From Streptomyces paradoxus (lineage in GTDB: Bacteria > Actinomycetota > Actinomycetes > Streptomycetales > Streptomycetaceae): a DNA stretch of 64,000 nucleotides. The notes beneath the pieces were generated by a model that was not told where the DNA came from, did not search any database, and saw only the letters and a program-made list of their open reading frames with translations. Positions within the stretch are counted from its first letter, which is position 1. Every line of letters begins with the position of its first letter. The stretch is from the NCBI RefSeq assembly GCF_014202475.1, contig NZ_JACHGV010000015.1, forward strand, positions 1 through 64,000, read 5' to 3'. Of the stretch, positions 25,810-34,994 are shown piece by piece. The translations under genes and the position numbers were made by a program.

Positions 25810-27276
25810 TTGAGACAGAACAAGCCGGTATCCCGGATCGTCACTGCCGTCCTGGCGCTGGTCCTGGCCTTGACCGGAACCATCGCCGCCGCGCCCGCAC
25901 AACCGGCCGCCGCCGCATCGAGCCCGCTCGCCTCCTGCAAGAACCTGACCCCTCTGAAGAAGATCGGCTGTGTCAGGGACGCCCTGAAGAAGACCGCCGA
26001 CGCGTCGGTGCAGGAATGCCTGGACAAACCGCTGACCGAGCGCCCGGCCTGCCTTGAGGACCTGGTCCATCAGATAGCCGAACGCGGTGTCACCTGGTTC
26101 CTCGTGCTGCACCTCATCCATGAGGCCCGCGACGGACAGCTCGATGCCCAGTACGCCTACGACGCCACGGTCAAGGCGTACGCGGCGCTGGATGACCCGT
26201 CACTGCTGTTGACGGACGAGGCGCTTCGTACGAAGTTCCTCCAGTCCGCCGCGAAGGCGGAGAAGAAGGGCAGGGCCGCCGCCGAATTCGGCCGTGAGGC
26301 GGTGAAGGTCGCCAAGTCGACCGCCAAGCTGCTCAGGGACACGATGTACCTGATCAAGGAGTTGGAGGTCGGCAAGACCTACAAGGACATCATGGGCGCC
26401 CTGGACACCATGAACGCTGGCATGGCGCAGATGAACTCCGGGCTCGACCAGATGAACGAGGGTGTGGCGGAGGTCAACGCCGGACTCAAGCAGGCGAACG
26501 CTGGCATCGACCGCGCCAACCGTGGCATGGCCCAGATGAACAAGGGGATCAGCGAGGCGAACAAGGCCCTGGCCGAGACCAACAAGGCCGTCAAGAACAT
26601 GGCCAAGGGCTTCGAGCAGCTGAACCACATCACCCCCGGCCGGATCGACTTCGACTTCTCCAACCTGGACACCCTCTTCGGCAGCAAGAAGTCCTTCGCC
26701 CAGGACGCGGCCCAGCAGCGCAAGCTGTCCCTGCTGCTCGACCTCACCCCGGGTATCGGCGACGTCAAGGGCATCTGGCAGGCGATCACCGGTACGGACT
26801 CCGCCACCGGTGAACCTCTGTCCGGCCTGGACCGCGCCGTGGGGGCGGTCGTCATTCTGCGCACGATGAAGGCCGGGTACAAGGGCGCCGACAGCCTGTA
26901 CAACGGCTCCCGGCTCACTGCCGTACTGAGCACCACGGAGAAGGCCAACCCGCTCATCGACAGCCTGCGCAAGACCGGCAAGCTCCCTTCGAACTACGTG
27001 ACGAAGAGCCAGGCCGCCCAGAAGGGCTGGGAACCGGGCAAGGCTCTCGGCAACCACGTGCCGGGCGGCCAGATCGGCGGCGACATCTTCCGCGACCCCG
27101 CCTCCATCGGCCTGCCTACCAAGTCGGGACGTGTGTGGTACGAGGCCGATGTCGGCCTGACGAATACTATGAAGCGCTCCAAGCAGCCGGGCACGCGGCT
27201 GCTCTACTCCGATGACGGCCTGCTGTACGTGACCACCGACCATTACAAGACCGTCGATTTCGTCGGCACCTACTGA
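25810..27276 (+). CDS. Secreted polymorphic toxin with C-terminal barnase-type RNase
   Basis: A 488-residue exported toxin. The Sec signal peptide (RQNKPVSRIVTAVLALVLAL... cleaved after AAAPAQPAAAA) is followed by a helical region with nine consecutive 7-residue repeats of the type MNxGxxQ (about 200-265). A pre-toxin segment, LTPGIGDVKGIWQAITGTDS (about 307-345), precedes the barnase domain (about 392-488; LPSNYVTKSQAAQKGW, GGDIF, LPTKSGRVWYEADV, TRLLYS, TTDHYKT). The catalytic triad Glu445, Arg463, His478 is complete, so it should degrade RNA. The TTG at 25810 with GGGGAA upstream gives the best signal peptide. The barstar gene follows after 12 bases. Confidence 0.9.
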   Translation: MRQNKPVSRIVTAVLALVLALTGTIAAAPAQPAAAASSPLASCKNLTPLKKIGCVRDALKKTADASVQECLDKPLTERPACLEDLVHQIAERGVTWFLVLHLIHEARDGQLDAQYAYDATVKAYAALDDPSLLLTDEALRTKFLQSAAKAEKKGRAAAEFGREAVKVAKSTAKLLRDTMYLIKELEVGKTYKDIMGALDTMNAGMAQMNSGLDQMNEGVAEVNAGLKQANAGIDRANRGMAQMNKGISEANKALAETNKAVKNMAKGFEQLNHITPGRIDFDFSNLDTLFGSKKSFAQDAAQQRKLSLLLDLTPGIGDVKGIWQAITGTDSATGEPLSGLDRAVGAVVILRTMKAGYKGADSLYNGSRLTAVLSTTEKANPLIDSLRKTGKLPSNYVTKSQAAQKGWEPGKALGNHVPGGQIGGDIFRDPASIGLPTKSGRVWYEADVGLTNTMKRSKQPGTRLLYSDDGLLYVTTDHYKTVDFVGTY

Positions 27277-27288
27277 AAGATCCTGGCC

Positions 27289-27624
27289 GTGATGGCGGAC
27301 GAGACAGACGGAACAAACGAAGCGGAACCCACGGTCCCCGACTCACTGGTCATCGACCTGACCGAGGTACGGGACGCCGAGGGCCTCCAACAACTCCTTC
27401 AGCGGGAGCTGAAGTTCCCCGACTTCTACGGCCGGAACTGGAACGCTTTCTGGGACGCGGTCACCGGCCTCGTCGACCTGCCGTACGAACTGACCTTCAC
27501 TGGGTGGGCCGCCTTCTCAGCGTCGCTCCCGGCAGAGGCCGGGAAACTGCGTGAACTCCTCGACGACTACCTCAGCGAATACGGCCAGTACCTCGCTGTC
27601 CCGCGCCGCATCCGCTACCAGTAG
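27289..27624 (+). CDS. Barstar-family RNase inhibitor (immunity protein)
   Basis: A 111-residue barstar homologue: LVIDLTEVRDAEGLQQLLQRELKFPDFYGRN, then WNAFWDAVTGLVDLPYELTF. The FPDFYGRNWNAFWD segment carries the inhibitor helix and the acidic residue that plugs the barnase active site. It binds the RNase domain encoded just upstream and protects the producer's cytoplasm. The start is GTG 27289 or ATG 27292, 12 bases after the toxin stop, so the two are co-transcribed. Confidence 0.92.
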   Translation: MMADETDGTNEAEPTVPDSLVIDLTEVRDAEGLQQLLQRELKFPDFYGRNWNAFWDAVTGLVDLPYELTFTGWAAFSASLPAEAGKLRELLDDYLSEYGQYLAVPRRIRYQ

Positions 27625-27708
27625 TGCCGACTCATCGCTCCGCGGTGGGTGCTGGACCCTCAGGCCCGAACCCACTGCGGGGCTCACGCGGCGGAAGTGA
27701 CATCACCG

Positions 27709-27840
27709 TCATCGGCGGCCCTGCAGACGCCGGTCCTGCGCTCCAGACGGTGCGCCCGGCGCCGATGCGTCGAGGAAGAGGTCGGTGAGCGCCCAGACGC
27801 AGGAGTCCAGCAGGTCCGGGGACTTCTCCTCGGCCTCTGA
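27709..27840 (-). pseudogene. C-terminal scrap of a phage terminase large subunit
   Basis: The minus-strand frame reads AEEKSPDLLDSCVWALTDLFL and stops at 27709 after about 40 residues. The D-x-x-D-x-x-VWALT-x-L motif is the usual end of terminase large-subunit nuclease domains. The frame is cut at 27840, exactly at the left end of the IS element. It is the only phage structural-type sequence in the window. Confidence 0.5.
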
Positions 27841-28106
27841 GAAGCTGTTGTCGTTCCGATCTTGAGGGGTGTGCGTCGAACGGGAGTCTCGATGGGGTGA
27901 TCGCAGCCGGCCGCGGGCATGAGAACAGGGCCTCTTGGTAGCTCGGGGTTGCGAAGCCAACCGAGATCCGGGAGACCCTGTTGCCGCAGTTGTACGTGCT
28001 CGCGCCGGTGGAGTTCAACTCGGCTGCACCGACGTGTGATTGTGTCGCTCACGGGTTCGGGAACGCGGCCGATCATCCGGAACGTGTTCGGCGGTATCCC
28101 TCGGAT

Positions 28107-28902
28107 ATGACGGACGCGGAGTGGGCCGTGGCCCGGCCGCTGCTGCCGGTGCCAGGCTGGCTGCGTGGCCGGGGCGGTCGGCCCGAGGCGTACTGTCTCC
28201 GGGCAATTCTTGATGCGGTCCGGTATCTCGTGGAGAACGGGATCAAGTGGCGGGCGATGCCCGCCGACTTCCCGCCGTGGGACCGGGTCTACGCCTATTT
28301 CCGCCGCTGGCGTGATCATGGTCTGGTCAGGGAGTTCCACGACCGGCTGCGCGGACAGGTCCGCGAGAAGCTGGGCCGGGATGCGGAGCCGACGGCCGCG
28401 GTGATCGACTCGCAGTCGGTCAAGGCGGATGCCGTCGTCAGATCGGACAGCCGTGGCTTCGACGGCGGCAAGCTGATCAACGGGCGGAAACGGCACGTCG
28501 TGGTCGACACGCTCGGCCTGCTGCTGGGCGTGATGGTCACCGCCGCGGACGCCGGCGACCGCACCGCCGCCCACGTGCTGCTGGGGCAGGTCGCCGACGT
28601 GCACCACCGGCTGGAGCTGGTCTGGGCCGACGGCGGCTGGCTACACCGGCAGCCTCGTCGAGCACTGCCTGGCCGCGTTCGCCCTGGTCCTGGCGATCGA
28701 CAAGCGAAGCGATGACATGCGCGGCTTTGTGGTGCTGCCCAAGCGGTGGATCGTCGAGCGCCTCTTCGCCCACCTGATGCGAAGCCGCCGCCTGGTCCGC
28801 GACTTCGAGCGCTGCACCACCAGCGCCGAGGCGATGATCTACTGGTCGATGACCGGGCTCATGACCCGCCGCCTGGCCCGGCCACACGGCGGGCGAGCAT
28901 GA
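28107..28902 (+). pseudogene. IS5-family transposase (frameshifted)
   Basis: The N-terminal part MTDAEWAVARPLLPVPGW...GGRPEAYCLRAILDAVRYL carries the DUF4096-type DNA-binding domain. AAVIDSQSVKAD has the first catalytic Asp, and NGRKRHVVVDTLGLLLGVMV follows. At about 28640 the reading frame changes: WADGGW breaks and YTGSLVEHCLAAF...PKRWIVERLFAHLMRSRRLVRDFE (catalytic Glu) continues one frame over to the stop at 28902. One small indel therefore separates two otherwise intact halves. The loss is probably recent. Confidence 0.8.
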
Positions 28903-29394
28903 ACCGGCCCGGCACCGGCTCGGCCAGCCAACCCCGCGCGACCAGGCGTTCCGCCTTCGACCGCAGTGCCTCCACCCGGGCTGGCACCACGTCCATGCCG
29001 AACGCGGAGGCCATCTCCTGGCAATTCAGCGGCCCTTGGCCGAACCGCTCCCGGTCCGCGAGGGCCTTGAGGATGCGCTGGTAGTCGACCGCAAGCACCG
29101 ACCAGGCAAGCCCCTGGCGCCACACCGGCACCTGCGTCTTCGGCTTCGCCGCATCGCGGGCCGCCGGTGACGCGTCTGCATTCTGCGGATCAGCGGCGCC
29201 TCGGCCCCGGCGGCGTTGCCGCCGTCCGGAGCCAGCACCGTATCGACGCGCCTGCGGGCGATCACCCACTCCTGCCACTCCTGCTCGGCCGTGACCAGCT
29301 CGGCCTGGACTCGGTCGGCCTCCTCCCGCAGTTCGTCCACGCGCCGACGAGCAGCAAGCTCATGCTGTTCCAGCAGTCCAACGACCGACGGCAT
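28859..29394 (-). pseudogene. IS-associated coiled-coil / winged-helix ORF (frameshifted)
   Basis: The N-terminal half MPSVVGLLEQHELAARRRVD... forms a coiled coil (ELREEADRVQAELVTAEQEW). The C-terminal half, in another frame from about 29200, reads VPVWRQGLAWSVLAVDYQRIL...GQGPLNCQEMASAFGMD...LRSKAERLVARGWLAE, a winged-helix-like region. It overlaps the transposase 3' end by about 40 bases, convergently. Similar two-part proteins accompany transposases in streptomycetes as far as I recall; the role is unknown, possibly transposition control. Confidence 0.6.
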
Positions 29395-29737
29395 CCGCGA
29401 CCTCCCAGCGAGCGGCGACACGACAGGCCACAGCTCCCACGGAATCACCGAACCTACGCCTGACCAGCTAAAACGCCGCCTTCAGGTTCGGAACGACAAT
29501 AGCTTCTTAGGCGTGCCAGCTCCCGCGTAGGCGTCGGTTGTCGTTCACGTCTCGGCGCGGAAGGCATCGGCCATGACGTGGTCCCTGCCTGAGCCGATGC
29601 TCGCCGCTCCCGTGGCCAATAGCTGTGCTGTCACATGAGGTTGGTGCCGCCTCAGCCGCGGGCAGCATCAGGTCGGCCACCGCCAACGGCGCCCCGGCAC
29701 AGTGCAACAGGGAAGATGCGTTTCCGGCAATCTCGGC

Positions 29738-30598
29738 TCAGGGGAGATGCAGGTCCTCGCGGGCCTGTTCCAGGTCACTTTCCCAGATCCACAGTCGTTG
29801 GGCGGGCGGCACGTCGTGGTAGCCGTACAGGCCCACCACGGTCGGCGTCGGCGTGCGCAGATCCACGCACACACGCTGGTAGGCGTCCTCGATCGCCTTG
29901 GCGGGATCCTGCAGGTCAAGAGTGCCGAGTTTGATGCAGGCCCGGTACTCATAGCCGAGCAGCAAATCGCGGCCGAACTCCCTCCAGGCGCCACGCTGTT
30001 CCTGCCAGGCATCCTCGGCCTCGGTCACCAGCAGGTTCAGATCGTCGCGGCCCGGAATGGACGGGTAGATGACGAATGTGGCTGCCCAGCCCTGGGCCAC
30101 CATGTCGACGTTGAAGGTGCGCCGGTCGGGATCGTCGCGCGGCGGCAGCGGGTCGGACGGCGTACCGGCGAACCACGGGGCGGTGTAGGCCAGCAGCCGG
30201 CCGTTTTTCTCCACCAGCTCGCCAGTGGCGATCGCGGCCATCTTGCGCTGCGAGCCGTTCGGCCGCATCAGCCGCTTTGTCACCATGGCGCTGTGCTCTT
30301 CGGCGGCGCGCTTGCCGGCCTCCAGGTGCCGCTCAGCGGCATCCGGCGTAAGGCGCTCGATGAGGTAGCCGCGCAGATCGTCCGGCAGCGCGTCGTAGGT
30401 GCCGTCCAGCAGGCGGGCTTTGGTCCGCTCGAGCGTGGCTTGCGCGGTGGTCGCGCTGCCCCCGTACTTGCTTTCCGGGGTATCGATGGACACCATCCGA
30501 ACGGACATCTCGATCTTCGGGGTGTCACCGTCGGTCACGCCGAGAAAGCGGTAGTCCTGTGCCGGACGGCTGGGACCGACAAACCCGAGATCCACCAT
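29738..30598 (-). CDS. Staphylococcal-nuclease-like (SNase/TNase) protein
   Basis: A 286-residue protein with an N-terminal thermonuclease-type domain: FLGVTDGDTPKIEMSVRMVSIDTPES contains the DGDT calcium-site residues and the R...DTPE catalytic pattern. A later NGRLLAYTA matches the segment with the second catalytic Arg. Long insertions (ALPDDLRGYLIERL...) and a C-terminal half (about 200-286) enlarge it well beyond the usual 150 residues. No signal peptide, so it is cytoplasmic. The ATG at 30598 follows GGGGAG. It may cleave incoming or host nucleic acid; no partner adjoins. Confidence 0.7.
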   Translation of the reverse strand: MVDLGFVGPSRPAQDYRFLGVTDGDTPKIEMSVRMVSIDTPESKYGGSATTAQATLERTKARLLDGTYDALPDDLRGYLIERLTPDAAERHLEAGKRAAEEHSAMVTKRLMRPNGSQRKMAAIATGELVEKNGRLLAYTAPWFAGTPSDPLPPRDDPDRRTFNVDMVAQGWAATFVIYPSIPGRDDLNLLVTEAEDAWQEQRGAWREFGRDLLLGYEYRACIKLGTLDLQDPAKAIEDAYQRVCVDLRTPTPTVVGLYGYHDVPPAQRLWIWESDLEQAREDLHLP

Positions 30599-30738
30599 CA
30601 CTGCTCCCCGACGTCGAAGGCGAACGCCTGCACCACCACCATCGCAGCAGACCAGGTTCGCGTCTCCGCTGACACGCCGATCCGCTTCGGGGCAAGCGAC
30701 GCCCGCCCGCGCGGCACCAACCTCCTGATAGACCGCAC

Positions 30739-31026
30739 CTAGCGGGGCTTGATGCCCCACGCCTGGAGGCTCGCGGCGTGACCCCTATCCACGCGATCCG
30801 CCAAGTCGGATGCGTCCTCAGGCGTCAGCTTGAGTTGGACGGTCCCCCCGCGCTCCTCCTGCAGGAGAGGCTCGAACGGCTCTGCTGTGCACAGGTACTC
30901 CACAGCTCTCCGCGATGCAGGGGAGAGCGAGAGCACCACGCGGCCGTTCGACGTCGTGGTCTCGTGGTCCACCATCGCTCGCTTGAGGCTCCCGGCGAGT
31001 CGCTCGGCGGCAGATATGACGATCAT
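30739..31026 (-). CDS. Hypothetical protein
   Basis: A 95-residue protein: MIVISAAERLAGSLKRAMVDHE, then GRVVLSLSPASRRAVEYL and VQLKLTPEDASDLADRVDRGH. Codon usage is good. The mixed alpha/beta pattern could be a small DNA-binding or antitoxin-like fold, but I do not recognise a family. It diverges from the STAND NTPase across 230 bases. Confidence 0.5.
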   Translation of the reverse strand: MIVISAAERLAGSLKRAMVDHETTTSNGRVVLSLSPASRRAVEYLCTAEPFEPLLQEERGGTVQLKLTPEDASDLADRVDRGHAASLQAWGIKPR

Positions 31027-31255
31027 GGCGGGAGCCTAGCCGTCCTCATCCTGCTCTGGGACTTGAAACCTCCGCCAACTCGGGGTGACGGAAGGAACCG
31101 TGTCATGAGCCGCACACGAGCACCGTTCCGGGTGGGAGACGGTTTGCCGTGCCGTACTCGGAGCGGAAGCGAGTTCGCGGTGCAGCGCACGATCAGGCGC
31201 TGGTTCGGTTGAAGTGGTGGCCGAGCAAGGGGCGTTGGGGGAATGATGCGCATTC

Positions 31256-34200
31256 ATGCAGATGCGGGGGCGTTGGGGGGCCGGGGCCGGGATTGCGCTG
31301 TGTGTGGCGGCCGGGGTCTGGCTGGTGGTTACGGCGGTGCGGGACGGTTGGGGCAGCGCTGACCCGGTGGCGAGTGTCCTGGGAGGGTTGGCCGGGCTGA
31401 CTGCTCTGGCTGTCACGTTGCGGGCGCTGCCCGCTGCCCCTGCGGGGGCTGTCCGCCGGCCGCCTCCGCCTCCCGTGCCGGAGTGGTGGGTGGACCGGGA
31501 CGAGGCTGGCGCCGTGGTCGCGGCCGTGCTGCGTGATACCCGTCGGTGGCGGGCCGGGGGTCCGGTCGCGATCACGGCGGGGCTGCACGGGGCCGGGGGC
31601 TTCGGCAAGACCACACTGGCAAGATACGTCGCCGCGCAGCGCTCGGTGCAGCGGCGTTTCCCCGGCGGCGTTCACCTGATCACCATCGGGCGGGATGTCC
31701 GCGGCCGGGCCGCCATCGCGGCCAAGGTCACCGAGGAGACGCGTCGGATCACCGGCGACACCACCGAGACCGGTTCCGATCCCGAGCACGCCGGAGCGCA
31801 CCTCGGTAGCCTCCTCGCCGCACGGCCGCGCACCCTTCTGGTCATCGACGATGTGTGGGAGAAGGAGCAGCTCGACCCGTTCCTGCGTGGCGCCGAGCGC
31901 ACCTGCGTTCGGCTGTTCACCACCCGCAACCGGGACGTGCTGCCGTCCGCGGCCACCCGCATCGAGGTCGACCGGATGACCGAGCAGCAGGCCCGGCTGC
32001 TTCTCACCCACCGGCTGCCTGCCGTGCCGCAGCCGCAGGTGGTGGAGTCGCTGGTGAAGGCGACGGGCCGGTGGGCGCTGCTGCTGGGCCTCGCGAACCG
32101 GTTCATCGCCGAGCAGGCGGCCACCGGCGCCGACCCCACAGCCGCGGCACTCGCTCTGCTGCGACGGCTGCGCGAGCACGGACCCACCGCCCAGGACCCG
32201 CACGGCATCGCCCAGGACCCGCACGACACTCTGGACTTGGACCAGCAGGAGCGCCGCAACACCGCGGTACGCGCCAGCGTCCGGGCCGCCGTCACCCTGC
32301 TGCAGCCCGCGCACGCCGAGCAGCGGTTCGCCGAGCTCGGCATCTTCGCCGAGGACGAGGCCGTGCCCATCGCCCTGGTCGCGGCCCTGTGGCAGGCCAC
32401 CGGCGGCCTCGACGGGACGGCCACCCGCTCGCTGTGCAAACAAATGGCCGACCTCTCCCTCCTCGGCCTCGACCGCACCGTTCCCGGCGGGACGGTCACC
32501 CTGCATGACGTGGTCCGCGACTACCTGCGCGCCGAACTTGGCGAAACCGGGCTACGGGCCGCGAACGCCGCCCTGCTCGATGCCGTCGCCGCCACCCTGC
32601 CCCGCACCGAAACCGAAGCCACCGCCTGGTGGCACACCCCGTACGGCTACTTGCTGGACCACCTCATCGAGCACCTCCTACACGCCGGTCGCGATGCCCA
32701 AGCCAGCATGGTGGCGCAGGACTTCTTCTGGGTGCGAACCCGGCTGCACCAGCGGGGCCCCACAGCTGCCTGGCGAGACCTCGACCGCATCGGCCCCCCT
32801 GCCCACACCCTCGCCCGGCAACTAGCCCAGGCCGCGCATTTGCTGACCCCCACCACCCCCGCCCACGCCCTCGACACCATCCTGCGCAGCCGCATCACCA
32901 ACGCACCCCACTGGCCCGCACACGGCCACCCGTCGAGCACGCCCCGCCTCATCAACCGCTGGCCGCCACCCGACCTCCCCGACCCCGCACTGCTGCGCAC
33001 CCTGACCGGCCACATCGGCGGGGTGTACGCGGTGGCGTTCAGCCCGGACGGCACCCGCCTCGCCACCGTCGGCGACAACGGCACGGTGCAGATCTGGGAC
33101 ACCGCCACCGGGGCCACCCAGCGCACCCTGACCGGCCACACGGGCGGGGTGAGGGTGGTGGCGTTCAGCCCGGACGGCACCCGCCTCGCCACCGTCGGCG
33201 ACAACGGCACGGTGCAGATCTGGGACCCCACCACCGGGGCCACCCAGCACACCCTGACCGGCCACACGGGCGGGGTGAGGGTGGTGGCGTTCAGCCCGGA
33301 CGGCACCCGCCTCGCCACCGTCGGCGACGACGGCACGGTGCGGATCTGGGACACCGCCACCGGGGCCACCCTGCACACCCTGACCGGCCACATGCGCTGG
33401 GTGATGGCGCTGGCGTTCAGCCCGGACGGCACCCGCCTCGCCACCGCTGACATCCTCGGCACGGTGCGAATCTGGGACCCCACCACCGGGGCCACCCAGC
33501 ACACCCTGCCCGGCCACATCGGCCAGTTGAGGGCGGTGGCGTTCTCCCCAGATGGCACCCGCCTCGCCACCGCTGACATCCTCGGAACGGTGCGAATCTG
33601 GGACCCCACCACCGGGGCCACCCAGCACACCCTGCCCGGCCACTCGGACACGGTGGGCGCGGTGCACGCGGTGGCGTTCAGCCCGGACGGCACCCGCCTC
33701 ACCACCGCTGACATCCTCGGCACGGTGCGAATCTGGGACCCCACCACCGGGGCCACCCAGCACACCCTGCCCGGCTACAGGGATGAGGTGAGGGTGGTGG
33801 CATTCAACGCGGACGGCACCCGCCTCGCCACCGCTGACATCCTCGGCACGGTGCGAATCTGGGACACCGCCACCGCAGCAAATCCTCGTACCCTGACCGG
33901 CCACATGGGCGAGGTGAGGGCGGTGGCGTTCAGCCCGGACGGCACCCGCCTGGCCACCGGCGACGCCAACGCCAGGGTTCGGTTCTCGGATCCCGCCACC
34001 GGGGCCACCCTGCACACCCTGACCGGCCACATGCGCTGGGTGATGGCGGTGGCGTTCAGCCCGGACGGCACCCGCCTGGCCACCGCCGACAACGGCGGCA
34101 CGGTGCGGTTCTGGGATCCCACCACCGGGGCCACCCTGCACACCCTGACCATCAACATCGGCCGGTTGAGGGCGGTGGCGTTCAGCCCGGACGGCACCCG

Positions 34201-34753
34201 CCTGGCCACCGCCGACAACGGCGGCACGGTGCAAATCTGGGATCCCGCCACCGGGGCCACCCTGCACACCCTGACCGGCAACATAACCGAGGTGTACAGG
34301 GTGGCGTTCAGCCCGGACGGCACCCGCCTGGCCACCGTCGGCGACGGCGGCACGGTGCAGATCTGGGATCCCGCCACCGGGGTCACCCTGCACACCCTGA
34401 CCGGCCACACGGGCGAGGTGTACGCGGTGGCGTTCAGCCCGGACGGCACCCGCCTCGCCACCGCTGACATCCTCGGCACGGTGCGGTTCTGGGACCCCAC
34501 CACCGGGGCCACCCTGCACACCCTGCCCGGCTACAGGGATGAGGTGAGGGTGGTGGCGTTCAGCCCGGACGGCACTCGCCTCGCCACCGTCGGCGACGAC
34601 GGCACGGTGCGGATCTGGGACACCGCCACCGGCGAGTCGCTGACCATGATGCGGGTCGAGATCGACCTGTTCTCCTGTGCTTGGACTCCCGACGGGCACG
34701 CTCTGTTTGCAGGCGGGTCGCGTGGACTGTTTGCATACGACCTGCATGAGTGA
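31256..34753 (+). CDS. Membrane-anchored STAND NTPase with 14 WD40 blades
   Basis: A 1165-residue protein. Two N-terminal hydrophobic segments (about 10-28 and 38-58) should anchor it. The NB-ARC NTPase has a P-loop GAGGFGKTT (about 111-119), Walker B LLVIDDVW (about 193-200), the LFTTRNR sensor motif and a GLPL-like WALLLGL. A winged-helix and linker region follows (about 330-580). From 582 to 1130 lie 13 nearly identical 42-residue WD40 repeats (VAFSPDGTRLAT...GTVRIWD) plus one divergent repeat, 14 blades or two 7-bladed propellers. Such proteins are ligand-triggered switches in signalling and defence. ATG at 31256; GGGGGA lies somewhat far upstream. Confidence 0.85.
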   Translation: MQMRGRWGAGAGIALCVAAGVWLVVTAVRDGWGSADPVASVLGGLAGLTALAVTLRALPAAPAGAVRRPPPPPVPEWWVDRDEAGAVVAAVLRDTRRWRAGGPVAITAGLHGAGGFGKTTLARYVAAQRSVQRRFPGGVHLITIGRDVRGRAAIAAKVTEETRRITGDTTETGSDPEHAGAHLGSLLAARPRTLLVIDDVWEKEQLDPFLRGAERTCVRLFTTRNRDVLPSAATRIEVDRMTEQQARLLLTHRLPAVPQPQVVESLVKATGRWALLLGLANRFIAEQAATGADPTAAALALLRRLREHGPTAQDPHGIAQDPHDTLDLDQQERRNTAVRASVRAAVTLLQPAHAEQRFAELGIFAEDEAVPIALVAALWQATGGLDGTATRSLCKQMADLSLLGLDRTVPGGTVTLHDVVRDYLRAELGETGLRAANAALLDAVAATLPRTETEATAWWHTPYGYLLDHLIEHLLHAGRDAQASMVAQDFFWVRTRLHQRGPTAAWRDLDRIGPPAHTLARQLAQAAHLLTPTTPAHALDTILRSRITNAPHWPAHGHPSSTPRLINRWPPPDLPDPALLRTLTGHIGGVYAVAFSPDGTRLATVGDNGTVQIWDTATGATQRTLTGHTGGVRVVAFSPDGTRLATVGDNGTVQIWDPTTGATQHTLTGHTGGVRVVAFSPDGTRLATVGDDGTVRIWDTATGATLHTLTGHMRWVMALAFSPDGTRLATADILGTVRIWDPTTGATQHTLPGHIGQLRAVAFSPDGTRLATADILGTVRIWDPTTGATQHTLPGHSDTVGAVHAVAFSPDGTRLTTADILGTVRIWDPTTGATQHTLPGYRDEVRVVAFNADGTRLATADILGTVRIWDTATAANPRTLTGHMGEVRAVAFSPDGTRLATGDANARVRFSDPATGATLHTLTGHMRWVMAVAFSPDGTRLATADNGGTVRFWDPTTGATLHTLTINIGRLRAVAFSPDGTRLATADNGGTVQIWDPATGATLHTLTGNITEVYRVAFSPDGTRLATVGDGGTVQIWDPATGVTLHTLTGHTGEVYAVAFSPDGTRLATADILGTVRFWDPTTGATLHTLPGYRDEVRVVAFSPDGTRLATVGDDGTVRIWDTATGESLTMMRVEIDLFSCAWTPDGHALFAGGSRGLFAYDLHE
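32999..34644 (+). repeat. 13 tandem ~126-bp repeats encoding WD40 blades
   Basis: Thirteen units of 42 codons (one is longer by three codons) share long identical stretches such as GTGGCGTTCAGCCCGGACGG. Variation is concentrated in the segment after TLTGH and in the block after RLAT (VGDNG, VGDDG, ADILG, ADNGG), with blocks shuffled between units. This indicates recent tandem duplication and gene conversion within the gene. Confidence 0.85.
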
Positions 34754-34994
34754 CAGGAACCCCACCTGGGGACACGGAAAGCATCGCGCCCCACAGGCAC
34801 AGGGCTGCGATGGAAGTCCTGAGCAACCGACGCTCATTTGCGGCTCATGACACAGTTCTTACCAACGCCCCAACTCCGAGTGTGAGCTTGGAGATCGAGC
34901 CAGCGTTCACGCTCAGGTGGGCTTCTCACGCGCTGGCCAGGGCGCTGATCAGCTTGCGAGCTGCTGCTCGCGACGATCCTGAGGCAGCTGCAGT

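Larger units (their letters stand above)
27840..29507. mobile_element. IS element (~1.67 kb) with transposase and convergent second ORF
   Basis: The left end AGAAGCTGTTGTCGTTCCGA (27840 on) and right end CGGAACGACAATAGCTTCT (to 29507) are inverted repeats over about 26 bases with three mismatches. Inside are a plus-strand IS5-type transposase and a minus-strand coiled-coil/winged-helix gene that converge. Both are frameshifted. The left end cuts a terminase gene. No clear target duplication is visible. Confidence 0.65.

Noticed and set aside
32822..34837. 671-codon minus-strand frame with repeats
   Set aside because: Antisense image of the WD40 repeats; its periodicity simply mirrors the coding strand.
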